Positions 40,637 through 55,108 of a stretch of DNA of 64,000 bases are shown here, in pieces (the first letter of the stretch is position 1; each line of letters begins with the position of its first letter). Below the pieces are notes generated by a model. That model was not told the origin of the DNA, did no database searches, and saw nothing but the letters and a program-made list of their open reading frames with translations. Location: assembly GCA_964007475.1 (NCBI GenBank), contig OZ023273.1, forward strand, positions 5,680,176 to 5,744,175. The letters are read 5' to 3'. Source of the stretch: Hybos culiciformis. Lineage: Eukaryota > Arthropoda > Insecta > Diptera > Hybotidae. The position numbers were made by a program, and so were the translations under genes.

Positions 40637-43600
40637 ATTGTTAACATACACTTATTCATTCCGTCAGAAATATAAACTTTCGTATATAATACAACGGATA
40701 TGATATAGTATAGCTATACACTTATTTTCATCCTTTCATCCAGTAATCAATTTATCAGAACCGTTTCCAATTATATTTCTAACAAAATAAATTTCTAATT
40801 AATTCTTCTACTTAAAGATCCAATTCGGTTAAAAACTACTAGAACTTAAAATAAATATAAAATTAACCCTTTATCTGATTGTCTATATCATTTAATAAGA
40901 AACAAAAATTTCTGGAAGTTATATTTTTTATCACTTTTTTTAATAATTTTATTAAAAAATTGGCTTATCTTCTTTATATTATAACCACATCTGTATACAA
41001 ATAAGACCTGTGTGCGTATCCATGAATTTTGTATATTTTTATTCAAATACAAGTCAACTAACTTTATTTAAATTTATTAAACCTAATTATGTACATTATA
41101 AAATATTTTAACTAAGCCTTCATTTAATGAAATAAATTAAATATTTTGTAATTATTTTCATAATATATCGCGCATTTTTGACTTTTGCTTACTAAGAAAA
41201 TATTAAATGGTAATAAAAATATTTCACAGAAAATTTAATTAAAACAAAAAATTAAGAAATATATTTTATAAGTGAAGTTGTTTTACTTTCACTGAAAATG
41301 TTTAAATAGAATTTTGTCTTTAAATTATAAATGTACGAAAGATAGATTGAAATCTTTTTTTTACAACACTACCTGTGGCTGCAATTCTTCATTACAAAAT
41401 GTACAGAAATTTTGTCGCTATATAATAAGATTTCAAGTTTTATAAAACTTCATTTTAATTATTTAAAAATAAAATTAAAAGTATCTGGATTATAGTATGT
41501 AAAATTGATAAAATTTTTTGTGTTTATAAAATTCTTCAATAAAATAGTAATCATTTGGATTTAAAGATGTGAAGCTTAAGTATAAATTATTTAATCATAT
41601 AGACAAAAAAGTTTCGTTTGTAGAATTTATTTTCGAAAAGAATTTTGTTGATATTAAAGCCAATATTTTCTGGGAAATTATAATTTTTCTCTTTTCAACA
41701 AGAGTTATATTTTACAATTATGGATATAGAAATAAAAGTTCGAATTTATGATTGCCTTGTAAACCTACAAAACGACCTTAATATAGACAATTATTTACTG
41801 AAGATGAGGTAGAACCTGGAAACTAGTACGAAAAAAAAAAAGATCATTTTAATTACAACATAAATCAAAATAACTTATATTAATTATTTATGATAAAATT
41901 CTACCAAGAAATCGAAAGTGTACTATATATTTGTTTATTTATTTGTTAATTTATTTATTTATAAAGAATTCCATATAATTATAGATAAAATTGTTGTGGC
42001 CTTAATTTCTATCCTTTTCTAGTCGAACCTTATCTTTAAATAGGTTTGTATATAACTAATATTATATGTAATTAGAAATACATATTTTTCTCTTTTGTAA
42101 ACACTAAAATTTTATGAATATTTTATTTTTTTTCAAAATTTTGTATTCAAAATCAGATCTTCAGAGCTTGTAGTTAAAAAAAAATAAATTTAAAATAAGT
42201 GAAAAAAAAATGTAATAATATAATAATTCGCACTTGACAGCGTTTTAATCAGCTAAAAATAAAAAGTAAATGTTATGATTCTCTAACTATCTAAGAAGTA
42301 AAGTATGTATTTTAGTGCACATTAAATTCTATACAGAAGCCCTGAAGAAAAAGTTTTTTTTGATATATTTTAACTTTATCATACAATATTAATAAAATAT
42401 GAAAATTACCTCTTCTAAGGTAATATACGAGTATAAAATATTATTCTATAAAAAATAAGATGAAATTTTGGAATAATCTATATACTATATCTATAGGTAT
42501 TCGAAATCGTAAATTGAGCCTTTGTAGAAGTATATAATGAAAATACTTGTAATCAAAGCTTTATTCACCTTTTTCGTTAGTTAATAAAATGCAGTAAAGT
42601 GGGTGCAATAATATTTTTTTTTTAATGTAAAAATTTTATGTGAAAGCTAAATGTTAAGGATTTATTATAATATCGCATTGATTTTAAAATGTAAATCTGA
42701 AAACTAATCTGAATATAATATTATAAAAAAATGAAATTTTATACTCAATTTCTTTTAAGATCTTTTTATATACTTATGTGGTAACTAAAATTCATACAAG
42801 CTGTATTCTTTTATGGCTCGTCGTTGGTGGTAACCCATTACCCACAAAAAGCTTGTCCCAAAGTATGCAAGTAACATAATGTATGTATGTGGATTATAAA
42901 TTTAAATAAAAACGTATTTGGAACTATTGAAATTTAATATTTTTTTTCCATAGTACCTATTGTATATTAAACTTGTTGACAAACGAATTTAAGAACTTAT
43001 TCTTAAAAACTTAATAATTTATTTTACAAATTTCTATATATTACTTATTTGTTTAAAAATCTCACTTATGTAGGTCTATCTAATGTTTACTTATGGGATA
43101 AAGTGTGCTTAAATGCAAATTTTATTTAAATCAACCTCTTTTATGGCTCAAGTTTGTTTTTTTTTTTTTTTATTATTATTATTCAAGAATAATTCTTCAT
43201 GTTTATTTTTACAAAAACTTTTCTTTATTCAAATAAGCATTAAATGTGGAAAAGAATTTTGTTCCTCAATGCCCTTGTGTGCAAGACTTCAAGGTAAAAA
43301 TCTCATAAATTTTAGAAAATTCATGGGAAAAAAAAAAGTATAGTTGGTTGAATAAAAAGCTTTTCAAAACTTTAGAGAAAAACCATCAACATCATCGTTT
43401 TAACAAAAAAAAATTTATATATATATAAGAAAATAGCTAAAGTTTGTTTTTGTACATTGCAAGAAGTACTGTATATGCATATACAAAAATGTAAACAAAC
43501 TTACAAGTATCCAAAGCAATTATAAATTTAATAAATATATTTTTTGTAAAACTAGATGTACACTTACATAAGATATATATATACATAGATAACGTAATGT

Positions 43601-45497
43601 GAATGTCTGAAAATGATGGAAATTCGTCTGCAATGTTATTATTACAATGTTCCTTAGAAGTGCTCTACTAAATAATTTCTTTCAAAAACAGATTAATGAA
43701 AAACAAAATAAACTGCCAAAAAATAGGTTTATGGTATAAAAATTAAAAAAGAAATTTAATATATAAATGGAAAGATTGTTGTCATATACAAAATTCCAAA
43801 TTAAAGACAAAATTTTCATAACACATTTTAAGCAAAATCTAAATTTGTGATTTGAGTTTTTAGTGTATTCAATTATGTGTTTATTTTCATAATATTATGT
43901 TAAATAGGAATCATGAAAACAGCATTAAATTTAATGAGTCCTGTTAATCTTAGTATGAGCGGAATTTTTTTATTAGCTAGACTACATTTAAAAATGTTTA
44001 AGATTCTATTGTAATTTCAGGTCTTTTAAGAGACTACCTTTATTTTGTATGAAATAATATTTCGTAAGCCTGGGAGATTTTTTTGTCAGAACTTTCAAAA
44101 ATTTATAATAATAATGAGGTAAAAAAATAATTAAGCCTATATATATAGGAGTAATTAAATTACAAAATTTATTTTTGTTTTAATGGGAAAAAAATTTGGT
44201 TATTACCAAATGTTAAAAATAAATAAAGACATTACACATAATAGCGTAAATAAAGTACATAAATAAAATTCGTTAAAGCTTTTTTATTTTAATATTATTG
44301 CCTACAACAAAAGCTAATATTTTTATTTGTAATGTAGTTAATATGCATAAAAACAAAAATACTCATTATTTTGTTTAAATCAGTACATATATGTAGTATT
44401 TAAATGCGAGTTTTATGAGTTCATGTAGTTCAGAAGTAGTCGTCAGTGACAATATTTATTTTTTATGAGAGAACAATATACCTATATTTTATTTATTTTT
44501 TTATATTTAAATTACATATTATATTTTATTTCAATATAAAACATTCGCGACCGACTACTAATTTAATGAATTCGCAATGCAATCAAATTTATTTATTTTA
44601 AATGTATGCGAGAAAATTACAAAATCTTACTACTATTAGGGGGCATCATATGAAAATTTTTATTGCGAAAAATTCTATAATTATAGACTTGTAATATAGA
44701 AAACTGGTAACTAATGATTTTGGAAGATTACGTTGAGAAACAAAATTATAAAATTGCAAACAAAATTAATATTAATACAAAAAAATATTACTGATATTCA
44801 GACTACCAGTTTTGCAGTGCAATATATACAGATGAGAACATTATTATCATACTCCAAAATTTACTCTTTTTTTTAGAGGCTTTATTCAATGCTGTGGCAT
44901 TCAAATAAAGTATAAAAATAATTTTCATAATGAATATTTTTTACACAAGAGATTTTCAATATAAATACAAAAAAAAAAATTATTGAGCAAAATATCACAA
45001 GAAATTTTCAATGTTTAACTTTTGTTTTCATTTCAAATTTTCTTATAACTTATTTCTTTTTTCTTTTTCCATAATAATGCTAAGAAAATTAATAGTATTA
45101 TTAAATTTTTGGCTCTAAACAAACAAAAAAACAAACAAAAATTAAATTTTTTAAAAGCATTTTACTTAAACACAAAAAAAAAAAAAAGAAAAAGTAATCG
45201 GATTTTTTATATAAATTTTGAATAATAAAAGACAAACACATGTGTTTCCTCCAATATAATATTCTTGAAAAATTTCATTTTCCCGAATTTCCTTATTGAA
45301 AAAATCAGTCAACGTTATTTTCTTAAAAATAAAAAATTTTATATACATATATATAAGGAAAATAAAATTTTTTTTTTTCACCTTCATGTTGTAAAAATAC
45401 GTGTGATGAGTTGGAATGGTTCAATAAATTATTATTCAATAAATACAAAAATATTCTTTTAACAGACTCAAAAAAAGAATTAAATATTTCTGTTTAC
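40637..45497. other. A/T-rich non-coding DNA
   Basis: No gene recognised. The chance frame at 43113-43343 carries long Phe/Leu runs from poly-T. Confidence 0.55.
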
Positions 45498-46395
45498 TAG
45501 GGTTGGCAAATGGTCTCTTTAAAAGAGAACATGGTCTCTTTTTTAACTTCACTCTTTTTGTCTCTTTTTTGTTTTTCAAATGGTGTCTTTTAGTCTCTTT
45601 TTTAGACTTTCATTGTTTTCAAGATATTTTAAATGTTCTCGACGAATTGTCAGATTTAAAGTTCTGTTATCAGAAACTAATGACAAACTTTGAAATAGCT
45701 ACTATCTAGCTTAAAATCGCTTCAATTCTTCAAACAATATTCTAGTTCTGTATTTATAAAAATGGCTCAATTTTTTTTTTTGCGATACCTGGGCAAAACG
45801 CAAACGTTGAGCGAGTATTTTCTATGATAGAAGCTTAGTGGAATTCTTAAATTCAGTTGCTAGCTCAGGCAAATATGATTTCGTTCAATAATTTTTGTTT
45901 ATTAAATTGATTTTTTTAATATGTCTATAGGTTTTATTGGATTTATAATTTAATATATTTTTCGCAATAAATAATTTAAGTTAAAAATTTTTGAAATTTA
46001 GCTTTGTACAAGTAAGCAAGTTAAAATGAATTGGTTTATGAGTTATGTATCGTTACTAACTAAGAGAAATTTTATTGAAATAATTTTTGTTTAATAAATT
46101 TAATTTTGTTTAAATGTATGTACTAATAATATAATGTATAATTTCTATAAATTTTGAAATAAATAATTTAAGTTTGAAACTTTTTGAAAACTTTTTGAAT
46201 TAAGCTTTGTACCGGCGAAAATTAATTACTTCATTTTTTATGTGCATCACTGAAGTATTTTATATTATTGTATAAAAATAAAAAACTGAATAAATATTAA
46301 ATTTTTGATCTCTTTTTTTTCACCCGAATGTTCTCTTTTTTCAGATTTTTTTTTTAAATGTACTCTTTTTTGATTTAACTCATTTGGCAACCCTA
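45498..46395 (+). mobile_element. Decayed hAT-family DNA transposon
   Basis: The ends TAGGGTTGGCAAATG and CATTTGGCAACCCTA are inverted repeats with one mismatch and fit hAT termini. Subterminal CTCTTTT motifs recur at both ends, including AAAAGAGAAC on the left and GTTCTCTTTT on the right. Two transposase pieces survive: QDILNVLDELSDLKF (about 45622-45666) and IPGQNANVERVFSMIEA before a stop (45785-45838). The latter matches the C-terminal hAT dimerisation motif, IP-x(n)-ER-x-FS. Most of the transposase is gone, so it cannot be autonomous. The non-coding 3' part holds a diverged internal duplication (about 45886-46065 and 46078-46255). No clean 8-bp target duplication is left. Confidence 0.78.
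45619..45838 (+). pseudogene. hAT transposase fragment
   Basis: Two short transposase pieces in different frames are separated by stops. The second ends in the conserved ER-x-FS block of the dimerisation domain. An open frame from 45503 covers the first piece, but its upstream half is translated low-complexity CTCTTTT repeat. The protein is heavily truncated and frame-broken. Confidence 0.65.
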
Positions 46396-49300
46396 TTTTA
46401 ACCCATTCAACGTATCATTCAAAAAATTTGTTAGTAAATCGTACATAAATATAATTATAAAGTTAGAAATTTCACAAAGATACTTATAATAATGAATATA
46501 CTTTTTAACTAAACTTAATTTTCAATTATCACAGAGATGCAATGCAATGCAATTATTTCGTTCCTTAAAATAAAATTATATAAATCTATTCATTTTGAGA
46601 ATTAATAAAATAACATCGCAGCCTTCATTATTGATGTACAAACCTGAGACTTTATCGCTAAAATAATTATTTTTACATCAACCTAATTGTATGCAAACAA
46701 ATTGTTTTCTATAGCTCTTGCTTGTATGTATCATTATAAGAAATGTCATACAGTATATACTTTGTTTTTTAAAGATCCAGCTTATCTAAAGTGAAGTTAA
46801 CATTATTTAAATTTTACCCTTATGTCCTTTAGTTAAGCACAATTCAATTTTTCAGTGAACTCTAGCTATTAATATAGTTTAAATTTAAATTATACACATA
46901 TAGAAAAATTCAAGAATTTCAAGTAATAGAAGGCAACATCAGAAACTCACATCCTAGAAATTATTTAAATATTATTCCTGTTGATTTAAAATTAGTAATA
47001 TTTTAAAGGTAAATAGAAAAAAAAGTTAGAATATTGAAAAACATTATTAGCACTGTAAGCCATATTGAACGTAAAATATGTCCAAGAGACCAACCGCTGG
47101 CGTATATAAAATTTTAAAGTATAGATTCGTAAAATTTAAAAATTTAATAAATCGAAAAGAAACGTTTGTATACAATGGCATGTATTATTGTGTATAATTT
47201 GTTTTTAAGTTCAAAAACAAATTTTTTTTTATAAAAGAAAAATATAATCGATTTTTCAAGTTAAAGAACTATTTTTTTTTATTCCATTATTCCTTATTTT
47301 CAATAGTGGAAAACTTATATATTTTAATGTTAACAAATGGACTTTATTTTCTTACAAAAAAATGCTTCAATAATAATTTTCATTTAAAATTTAACAAAAT
47401 TAGTTTATTTGTTAAAAACATAATGATTATATTTTTTTTATTCAGGCACTTAAAAAAGTCCTTATGTACGTATAATATTTTCATAGTGGTTTATATACAA
47501 AGGAATACAATTTTAGGTGAAATTTAAGATAACCAAGAATTCCAATTTAATACAAACAGTGACAAAACCGAGACGAAAGACCGATCTTAAGATTATGGTT
47601 TAGAACAGAATACAAAGTCTTTTTACTATAGTTCCGGTCTTAGTGAGATTTCATAAGTTTTAAAATCAACCTGCTGGAGAAACTGGTAGTTTTCTTATAT
47701 AACTTATCGCATTTGTCTCACTCCGGTACAACAAGCTGATAGATGAAAATAAAAATTTATCAGTTGACAATCAGATTTTATTTGGAAAAAAAAAAATAAA
47801 ATAAAAAAAACAGGATACCGGAATCATATTCCCTTTACCTTAGATATTATTAGCTAAATTGATTTTTATTTTTCACCAAAATTATTTCAAACATGTAAGT
47901 GAAAGCAATTTTCATTCGAATATTGCAAAAGAAAAAACTTTTTGATGATGACATAAAATTATCAAAAAAAAAAAGAAGAAGATATTGATATTGAATACAA
48001 TATCAATTTAGAAAAAATGAATGATTTAAACAGCATTTGATGGGTTTTTCATTATTATATCATCACTAAACGTAATAACGTAAACATTGAAGGAAATGTG
48101 AAAAGAAAATTTTCTTTACATAGTGCAAAATTATGAAATAATGTAATCAAAAACACGAAAGCAAAAGTATCTGATATTACATCGAATTTAAAGTCATTTT
48201 TTATTTAGTAAATTTATTTAACTTTAAAACCAATATTTTTTATATCGTTTGAACTAATATTTTGTAGTTATATTCCAACTTATTATTAACTTCATTGATT
48301 TAGAAAGAGATTTAAAAATGGGAAAATAATGATTTTATAATTTGTAACTAAGCGATATCAGTACTCTGCCCACCGATAAATTGCCGATATTATTTAATCA
48401 GTCCAGGCAATGCTCAATTGGATCATATAAAGACAATATCTGCTATATATCTGAACTAAATTCAATTGGTTACATTAAAAAACAAACGAATTAAACCTTT
48501 CAATATGATAGAATGTTATTATTTCTGACTTAGATTTGGAAAATTAATTGATTCTTCTAGATTCTAGAATTATATTATTATAATTTTTTTTTTTCTTTGT
48601 TAAAGAAGCGTAGTATTGGGAATAAGTTTTTTAACAATACCAGTTGCCTCACATTATAAAGTTACTGCGCGTAAAAAGAAACATAAATTACGCGGAAACG
48701 GAATAGGAAATATAATCTTAATTCTAAGATTATTTTTTATAAATTCACGCATTATTTAAAATTATTTATATTTTTCACTTCTCGTTTAGTTGCGACCCTC
48801 AAATATATACAATTTGAATCATATATAATAGTAATAATATACAATTGAACACATGTGTTTGTATTTTCAATTTTTATTTTCAAAGAATAACTAAAGTTTT
48901 TTGTATTTATATGTTTTTGAAGGGCTTGAAACTTCAAGGATAGCGAAAAATTATAAAAATGAAAATTGTATTTAAAAAAAATTTCCATAGAAATCATTTT
49001 CAAACCATATATAATATAAACCCCATACAGTATAAAGTATAAAGAAATTTCATTATCAAAATCAAATAGTAAAATAGAAAATAAATAGAAAATGTTAAGA
49101 AAATTTAATGTGTATGTAATTTATTATTTTTCTGTATTTAAAGATATTGCTCAAATATTCAAACGTCAGAATATTTGAGTTTTTAACTAATGTAAGACTA
49201 CCGAATAAATTACTTTTAAGTATACAGTACTTAATTTGATCAGTTAGGAAAAACCTGTGGAAAAACTGAATAAAATTAATAAAAATTGTATAGATATCTC

Positions 49301-50797
49301 TAGTATCTTGAAGTTTCTTAAAAATAATTGACCAAACAACTACAAATTCGATAAAAATTGAAGAAATTTATGGAAACTATGAAGTAAAAAGAAAACCAAG
49401 ATTGTTAATAAATGAGATATCGAGTCTGTTGTTTCTTCACTTTTGAATTTAAAATATGTAAATTAAAATTTATTCGATTAGTAGTGGAGTTTTCATTATG
49501 ATTTTTGCCGGATTACGAACCTATCTTACAAACTCTTGTTCATTTCAATAAACATTTTGAAAGATAGTCTCAAAAATCAATATTTAAAGGACTCCGAAAT
49601 TTTCTTTAACTCTAGGGAATATTAAATGCAATAAAAATGATACTATTATTTGTATCGTGAGCGTATACGATGTGGAAGAAAAACTTTTCATATGACATGA
49701 AAAACATCAAGAGAGATAAATGAATTTTCTGATGAAAATTAAGAAAATTATTTAAAATGAAAATTATGCAAGATAGTTATGTGATTTTTTCATTTACAAA
49801 CTTAATGAACAGACAAATATATATTTTATACTTATATATTATACATGTGATATGTACTCGTGTTATATTTAATGCTATATATTATAATGCCTCAATATAA
49901 AATATTTTAATAAATTAATAAAATTTAAAATTGTTTTCGTTTGTTTTTTTTTTGTATATTATTATCGTTCTAATTGAGAAAATACCGCACAATTTTCATA
50001 TATAGAAACAAAATAAATAAGAATTCAAATAGATTCAACTATGCAGAAAAATTATGATAACAAAAATATTATAATTATATTGTCAATGTAAAATTTTAGA
50101 AATCTTTGAAAATAGTACGCTTCAAAAATTTATTCAAAATATTTATTTTTTTTTTTTAAATTCCAGAAGCAATTAATAAAATTACAAATGAAAGAATTTA
50201 ATTAAAACATTGAAAAATTAAAAATCCTATTTGAAAGCTTGATAGAAATGGAACAGAAAAAGAAAAAGAATAAAACATAATTTATTATTAAAATAATAAA
50301 ATTGTAGAATATTTTTAAAAGATTCATATAATATCTTATTGTTTTTGGCTTTGTTGTACATTATATATATGTATTTCTTTTTTATTATTATTATTATTAT
50401 TTTTGACTTTTAAGGACATTTTGCATATGAGTATTTTTTTAACCCTTTTTAGTACACATTTTTTAAAACTGAAATAATTATTATTAACCAAATCAATAAT
50501 ACAAAATTTAGAATTTTAATAAAGTTCCAAAAATAAAAAAGGAATAAATTTTTTAAAACATGATTTTTAACACAAATACTTGAATACATGTAATATTAAT
50601 TAATAACCTGAATTTTCATCATATGATGCATATTTGAAACATAATATAAACAAGAATGAAAATGTTAGATGAAAATATTGTAGATTCTTCAAGTAACTAT
50701 TGATGAGTTTGCTTGCTTATGATTTCTATAGTTCGATAGAATAATTTTACTTATATCAAAACCAACGTTGGAACTTATAATTTCTAACCAAACAATT
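46396..50797. other. A/T-rich non-coding DNA
   Basis: No gene recognised. A 7-bp CpG-containing stem CGCGTAA/TTACGCG lies at 48668-48694, and GCAAT tandem pentamers lie near 46537-46552. Confidence 0.55.
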
Positions 50798-50829
50798 TAG
50801 GGTCGAAACAAACTAGGGTCAAAAGAAAC
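50798..50829. repeat. 16-bp tandem pair
   Basis: TAGGGTCGAAACAAAC is followed directly by TAGGGTCAAAAGAAAC. Confidence 0.85.
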
Positions 50830-52111
50830 CGGTTTTCCTAAAAGGGTTATATCATACATTATCATTATCGAAAATATGTTGTATAAAAAATATTTTCATT
50901 TTTTTTTTTTTCTTAAATTTTTGTTATGAAATATACAATACATACTTATACAATACACTATATATTTATTAAATCTCCTAGAAGAACAAATATTTACGAA
51001 CATAAATAAAGCATATTATATTACGAATACATACATATCATATGATTATTTTTCTATGAAATGATATTTCAACATTATTTTCATAAATAAAATAACCTAA
51101 GGCTACATGTAGCCTTATAATACATTCATAGTTATAATAAAATATAATCTATATATATATATACATATGTACAGTCACAAAAAGTTGTGCAAAAATGAGC
51201 AAAAAGGATAACTTTTTTTTTTTTTATTTTATTTTATTTTTATTTTTTTTTTTTTTCAAAAAAATGTCAATTTGTTTGGCATGTTTAAAAATATTTTTTG
51301 CATATAAAATAAAATTCAAATTAAAATTTATTTTTTTTTTATCATTATACAATATAATAACATAGTTAAAAATATAAAAAAATGAAAAAAATAAAAATAC
51401 AAAAAGTTTATGTCATATTCATTTTATGTAACAAGCTTCGGATAAAAAAAACAACATACTCTAATTAACTTGACGAGATATATATACCACACTTTATTTG
51501 CCATATAAAAAAAAAAGTGCAAATTCAAATAAAAATAAAATCTAATGAAAATATATTTATAGGGATCAAAGTTGAACTTAAATCAATATATCTCTGTTAT
51601 GATGCCTTTAATTATAAATTACAACCCGAATAAAGTTGAACTATCTTGTGTATGCAATTACAGAATGCTTTATAAAAAAAAGTTTTGTGCTTTTTTTGAA
51701 ATAGTACAGCTAAAATGATGGATTAAATTAATTAACAAAAAAACTTCAAGATTAAGTTAAAAATTGATCTCAATAAAATTTGCTTTAATAATTGTAATGG
51801 AAAAAATATTTTAACGTTTAAAGTTTTCGAAGAGAGTAAAAATCTCCAATGAATGGGCTTGTTCCATTTTTCCTTTGAAACTTATTTTACCGTTCAGTAT
51901 CCATAAGCCAAAGATTCTAAATAATCACTTCTTTTTAATTATTTTTCCATATGTTTATGTATTTCATATGTTCATTAATCTTGACAACATAAAATCATAC
52001 TATAATCAAAACAACATTGTCGATTTTGGCCTTAAAAAGAAAACACAAGAAAATGTAAATAGGCACACATCGTACATTAATACAAATTAAATTTAAAAAT
52101 AAAAAAAATTC
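50830..52111. other. A/T-rich non-coding DNA
   Basis: No gene recognised. It contains long T runs near 51212-51256 and the palindrome at 51098-51117. Confidence 0.55.
51098..51117. repeat. 20-bp perfect palindrome
   Basis: TAAGGCTACA followed by its exact reverse complement, with no spacer. It is markedly GC-richer than its surroundings. Confidence 0.95.
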
Positions 52112-52215
52112 TTAAGGAAAATACCGCATAAGATCATCTACACTATATTCTCTATAAGAAACAGCTGCTGTTGTGTTCGTTTTTAATTGCCTGCTTATTT
52201 TGTGACGTCGTTGTT
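52112..52215 (-). CDS. Candidate minus-strand terminal coding segment, unrecognised
   Basis: The minus-strand frame ends RRHKISRQLKTNTTAAVSYR then EYSVDDLMRYFP and a TAA at 52112-52114. This end is GC-richer and more varied than the Phe/Ile/Lys-rich upstream part of the same frame (to 52306). Possible acceptors are CAAAATAAGCAG or CTGTTTCTTATAG; neither is decisive. No family is recognised, no upstream exon was found, and no AATAAA lies close downstream. Chance remains likely. Confidence 0.15.
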
Positions 52216-52467
52216 TTATTGTCAAAAAGTTAATAAAAACAAAATATTTTTTTTTTATAAAAATGAGGGATACTATAGAAAAGAATATTATATTTTCTTT
52301 TTTCAATAATTGTCAATAAAATGAAAATAAAATACTTTGAAATTTAAAATTAATATATAGTAAATGAAAAATTTTACGATTTTGAATTTTGTGTACATCT
52401 TATATACAAAAATAAATCAAATTGAAACTGAATAGAAATAGTAGATTACAACACATGTTAAGAAAAA
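52216..52467. other. A/T-rich non-coding DNA
   Basis: Nothing recognised. Confidence 0.55.
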
Positions 52468-52836
52468 TTGTGTATAAACAAAAACACCTAGACACCAGTC
52501 AATACTTATATCACGAGACCGTTAGGTCGAGTGATATAATATTGACAAGTGTCTATGTGTTTTTGTGTATATACATAAAGAGCTGTATAACAAATTTTAT
52601 TAACACGTTTTGTGTACTGTTTTAATGTGCATGTGAGAGGTAGTTGCAATCAATACATTTGCAATGCAAAAAAAGTAACAAAAGTTCAAAATGAAGTAAG
52701 TAAATAAAATTTACTTAATACGGAGAATGTAAATAAAATTTACTTAATTAAATAATTACATGTGTATTGACACATGTAATATACCATTTACCGAGCTAAA
52801 TTTACGATTGTAAATACAACTTCCCGATCACATGCA
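52468..52836. mobile_element. Fold-back element, copy 2
   Basis: Same length (369 bp) and order as the copy at 23541-23909, with scattered substitutions. It keeps the hairpin around ACCGTTAGG, the TGCATGTGA (52628-52636) and TCACATGCA (52828-52836) ends of the second module, and the paired AAGTAAA/TTTACTT palindromes. Its inner stem TTACATGTGT-ATTG-ACACATGTAA (52756-52779) is perfect here but degraded in copy 1. Left of 52468 the two copies diverge. No coding capacity. Confidence 0.88.
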
Positions 52837-55108
52837 CAATAAAATTATTTTCCAATTTCAATTTTAAAAAAATATGTATTCTTCATTACATAAATTAATT
52901 TACAATCGTAGGTATATAAAATGTGAATATGATGAAGATAATTAGATTTAAATTTTCATCTTCGTTATTGAAACATATAGGTATTAGGTCTTTGTCAATG
53001 TATTTTCATTTGTTGGTTTGATGATCTTAATGTAATAAACAAACGAAATTTTATTCAATCAATTTTAAAATATTGAAATATAGAAGGTTGATCCTGTTAT
53101 ACCTTATTAATTAATTGAACATAGGTACATTACAGCACATTACATTTGATATACTTCTTATGGCGTTCGTAATAAAATAGTTGGGAAAGAAACTTCTTGA
53201 TTAGTTTAAAAACGTCAAAAAATAACAAGTAATATGTAAACAAAAAATAATTATTCTTGAATCAAAAATCAAGATACGAATCTCATTATGTAATTACTCT
53301 CAACAAACATTCATCCGTGGTTTTTTGCGGATTCCAAAGAAAAATTTGACACATGAGCGCCAATGGTTGCAAATAATCAATGGATTCTTTTTATTAATCC
53401 GTGAATAAAATACATAGAAAATGTATTCATAACATATAAATTTCTTTATTTTATTCTGTAAAATAAGTTTACTACATTCCTGATCTCATTTTGAAATGAA
53501 AATTCTATAAATATCACACACTTAAAAGCACGGAAAGAAGATCCATTAGTAAAAAAAACATTTTTTGTACTATTTTTGCATTAGTTTATCCGTGTATCTT
53601 AAAAGGTAAAGAAATTCTGAAAAATATCATAAAAAAAAAATAAGCGGAAAATTTATTTAATTTGAATTTATTTTACAATAAAAAAAAAAACGTTCTTGTT
53701 AATAATAATTTTTTTTTCAGTGCAATAAAGCATTTCTTGAGCTTTTGAAAAGAAAGCCGGTGTTTCAAAGCTCGTATTATTTCTATAAAATTTAGATATA
53801 TTAATAAATAATTTTTTAAATATATACATATATGCATATATTTTTTTTTTTAATATTCGTTTTATCGAAAACTTTATAATATTGACGAAAATATGAACCG
53901 AAAAAAATTTTAAGATAATTATGCCGAGGATTTGTTTTTAATATATTTTATTAAAATTGTGAAGGCGCCAAGAATTTCATATGCCATTAAACTTATAAAA
54001 AAAAAAAAATAGAAATAAAACAAAGTTCACATTTTAATTAAAAATCTAGGGTTTCTAGATTGTGAAATAAAAAAAAATTCTACATTAAAATTGAATTGAA
54101 GATAAAATTGTTGCAATATAAACATAAATAGTTATTATTTTGTAAACGTTAAACAAAAAAATAAAATAAAAATTTCTAGGTAAAACATTTATTTCAGAAT
54201 TATGTAGACTTTTGTAAGGAAAAATTCAAAATTCTTTACTTCTATTATTTTAAAAATAAATTAGAACTTTCAATTAAATTTGGAATTTTTAAAATTGCAT
54301 GTTGAATATATTTTTAAATTGTATTTTGTAAATAGTTCTTATTGTAAAGTTAGACTTGGAACATTCATCTAATTAAAACTCTTTTTTGGAATTTTCACAA
54401 ATAAATCTCTTGTCGTCTTCGAAATCTACAGCTTCTTTTGCTAACTTTGTAACTTAATTTCATTCGTAGTGGCTTGGAAATTTATTCACATGTATACGAG
54501 AAAAGCTTTAAAAAAATTTTCTGATGATGGAACCTATTAACAAACATTTTTTTTTTATTGTCGATAGTTACCCCAATTATTATTATAACTATATATTCAC
54601 ACATAAGACTTATGAAATTTTATTGCATTTTATTGCATTTGACACTAATTGTACTTGAAATTATTAATTTATTAAAAATAAAAAAAAAACTTCAGAAAAA
54701 ATAATTTCTTATTCAATAAAAAAAATAAAAAACTCTTTAATTCTATAAAGTATATATAATAAAATATCATGCAATTGATGTCATCTGATAGAGGTATCAT
54801 GTTAATCATTTTGACGGTTCCGTAGCTTGATACTAAAACGAAAAATTTCTTTCAGGTTTGATTACTATATCTACTAATAAAAAATCTAAGAAATGAGCAA
54901 GTTCAAAACTCTCTAACATGCTTCTTATTACAACTAAGTATGATGCAAATAAATCAAGACAAATTTTTTTAAAAATTAACGAATAAATTTACCTTATGTT
55001 TATAAAATTTATACACATCCAAAACCCAAAATGTTTGCAAGAATATTTCATTCTCAAACATTGCGATATTGGAAGCATAAGAATATCTTGTTAATATTAA
55101 CATTCTTA
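52837..55108. other. A/T-rich non-coding DNA
   Basis: No gene recognised. An 11-bp tandem TTTTATTGCAT lies near 54618. Confidence 0.55.
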
